A model generated the notes under the pieces. That model did no database searches, was not told where the DNA came from, and saw only the letters and a list, made by a program, of their open reading frames with translations. A program made the translations under genes and the position numbers. DNA of 7,531 nucleotides from Balneolaceae bacterium SMO_bin1 (GTDB taxonomy: Bacteria; Bacteroidota; Rhodothermia; Balneolales; Balneolaceae): contig NNSL01000167.1 of NCBI GenBank assembly GCA_003123965.1, positions 58 to 7,588 on the forward strand. Reading direction: 5' to 3'. Numbering within the stretch: position 1 is the first letter of the stretch; every line of letters starts with the position of its first letter. Positions 6,841 through 7,531 of this stretch are shown here, one piece after another.

Positions 6841-7531
6841 TTAAAGTCCGTTTACAATGCGTTTAAATTCATTGCCGCGGTGCTCGTAGTTGTCGTACAT
6901 ATCAAATGAGGAGCAGGCGGGGCTCATCAATACAATTTCGCCGCGCTTGGTGTACTTTTTGCCAATCCGCACGGCCTGACTCATGGTGTCGGCCGTTTCA
7001 AATTCGCGGAACTACGGTTTTGAGCTGCTCCTCAATGAGCGGACGCGCTTCACCGATAGCGATGATGGTGTGCACCTTTTCACGAATCTGATCAATGAGC
7101 TCGGAATAATCATTGCCTTTATCCCGGCCGCCCAAAATGAGCGCCATCGGTACGTTATAACTGTCCAAAGCGTACCAAACAGCGTTGATGTTGGTGGCCT
7201 TGCTGTCGTTGATGTACTTCACGCCATCAACGGTGCGCACGTGCTCCAGCCGGTGTTCCACACCTTCGAATGTGCGCAGACTTTCGCGAATCACCTCGTT
7301 TTTGATTTCGGATGCGCGGGCCGCCAGAACGGTGGCCAGGCTGTTATTTAAATTGTGTGTTCCCTGAAGGCTGACTTCGCTTATAGGCATGAGTTGTTCT
7401 TCCTCATCATTAAATTTGAGAATAATATGTTGATCGTGCACATAGGCTCCCCGCTCCACTTTCTCGGTTGATGAGAAAGCGAGCATCCGGGGTGATGTTT
7501 TTTTTGGTTGCATCGATTGCACCCTGCGGCT
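6841..7531 (-). CDS. murD: UDP-N-acetylmuramoyl-L-alanine--D-glutamate ligase MurD, C-terminal half, frameshifted
   Basis: MurD adds D-glutamate to UDP-MurNAc-L-alanine in the cytoplasm. Only about the last 230 codons are present; the start and the N-terminal UDP-binding and P-loop regions lie beyond 7531. The frame is open from the edge and shows GTHNLNNSLATV, EHRLEHVR, NDSKATNINAV and LILGGRDKG, all typical of the central and C-terminal MurD domains. It ends early at TGA 6998-7000 after ...LKTVVPRI. Dropping one base near 7006 restores a second frame (EFETADTMSQAV...) of 54 residues that contains SPACSSFDMYDNYEHRGNEF, the conserved MurD C-terminus, and ends with TAA at 6841. The gene is therefore complete at its 3' end but broken by an apparent +1 shift. 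A GTG at 7520-7522 is an internal codon, not the true start. It is the first gene of the visible block, 22 bases before ftsW. Confidence 0.92.

Noticed and set aside
7498..7505. Runs of eight A residues in murD (7498-7505) and near the end of murC (2981-2988) as slippage switches
   Set aside because: MurD motifs downstream are in frame with the reading from the edge, and in murC every frame terminates within a few codons, so slippage would change only the tail.

Overview
The window is a stretch of the division and cell wall (dcw) cluster of a Gram-negative bacterium of the Bacteroidota/FCB type. Everything that can be recognised is on the minus strand. Read in the direction of transcription (right to left) the order is murD (5' end beyond the window), ftsW, murG, murC, ftsQ, ftsA, a possible 55-codon ORF, and ftsZ (3' end beyond the window). 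The lineage is inferred from this gene order, from mostly Shine-Dalgarno-poor A-rich start regions, from protein features such as NTDAQAL in FtsZ, and from intergenic CATCCTGAA/TTCAGGAT palindromes of a kind I recall from Bacteroidota-like genomes. Balneolota/Rhodothermota is my best guess from the feel of the proteins; the sequence does not prove it.

Layout: ftsZ 1-660 (N-terminal 220 codons); ftsA-ftsZ spacer 661-833, open in one frame for 55 codons; ftsA 834-2095 (frameshifted); ftsQ-ftsA spacer 2096-2223 with palindromic repeat copy 1; ftsQ 2224-2967; murC 2968-4407, abutting ftsQ; murG-murC spacer 4408-4501 with repeat copy 2; murG 4502-5635; ftsW 5628-6818, overlapping murG by 8 bp; 22 bp gap; murD 6841-7531 (5' partial, frameshifted). 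No stretch over 300 bases lacks a gene. I see no RNA gene, transposase, CRISPR array or intrinsic terminator.

The genes form one pathway. MurC and MurD add the first two amino acids of the peptidoglycan stem peptide in the cytoplasm. MurG makes lipid II at the inner face of the membrane. FtsW polymerises lipid II at the septum. FtsQ links the periplasmic and cytoplasmic parts of the divisome. FtsA tethers FtsZ filaments to the membrane, and FtsZ forms the ring. Tight spacing across murD-ftsW-murG and murC-ftsQ fits an operon, with the repeats in the only two spacers that separate these tight blocks from what follows.

I found no new biological system. The points worth checking are single-base frameshifts in two normally essential genes (ftsA near 1967, murD near 7006), most likely sequence errors; an in-frame TAG separating murC from a TTG-started ftsQ; the 55-codon ORF that fills the ftsA-ftsZ spacer and overlaps the ftsZ start by 8 bp; and the two near-identical double-hairpin repeats placed directly after stop codons.
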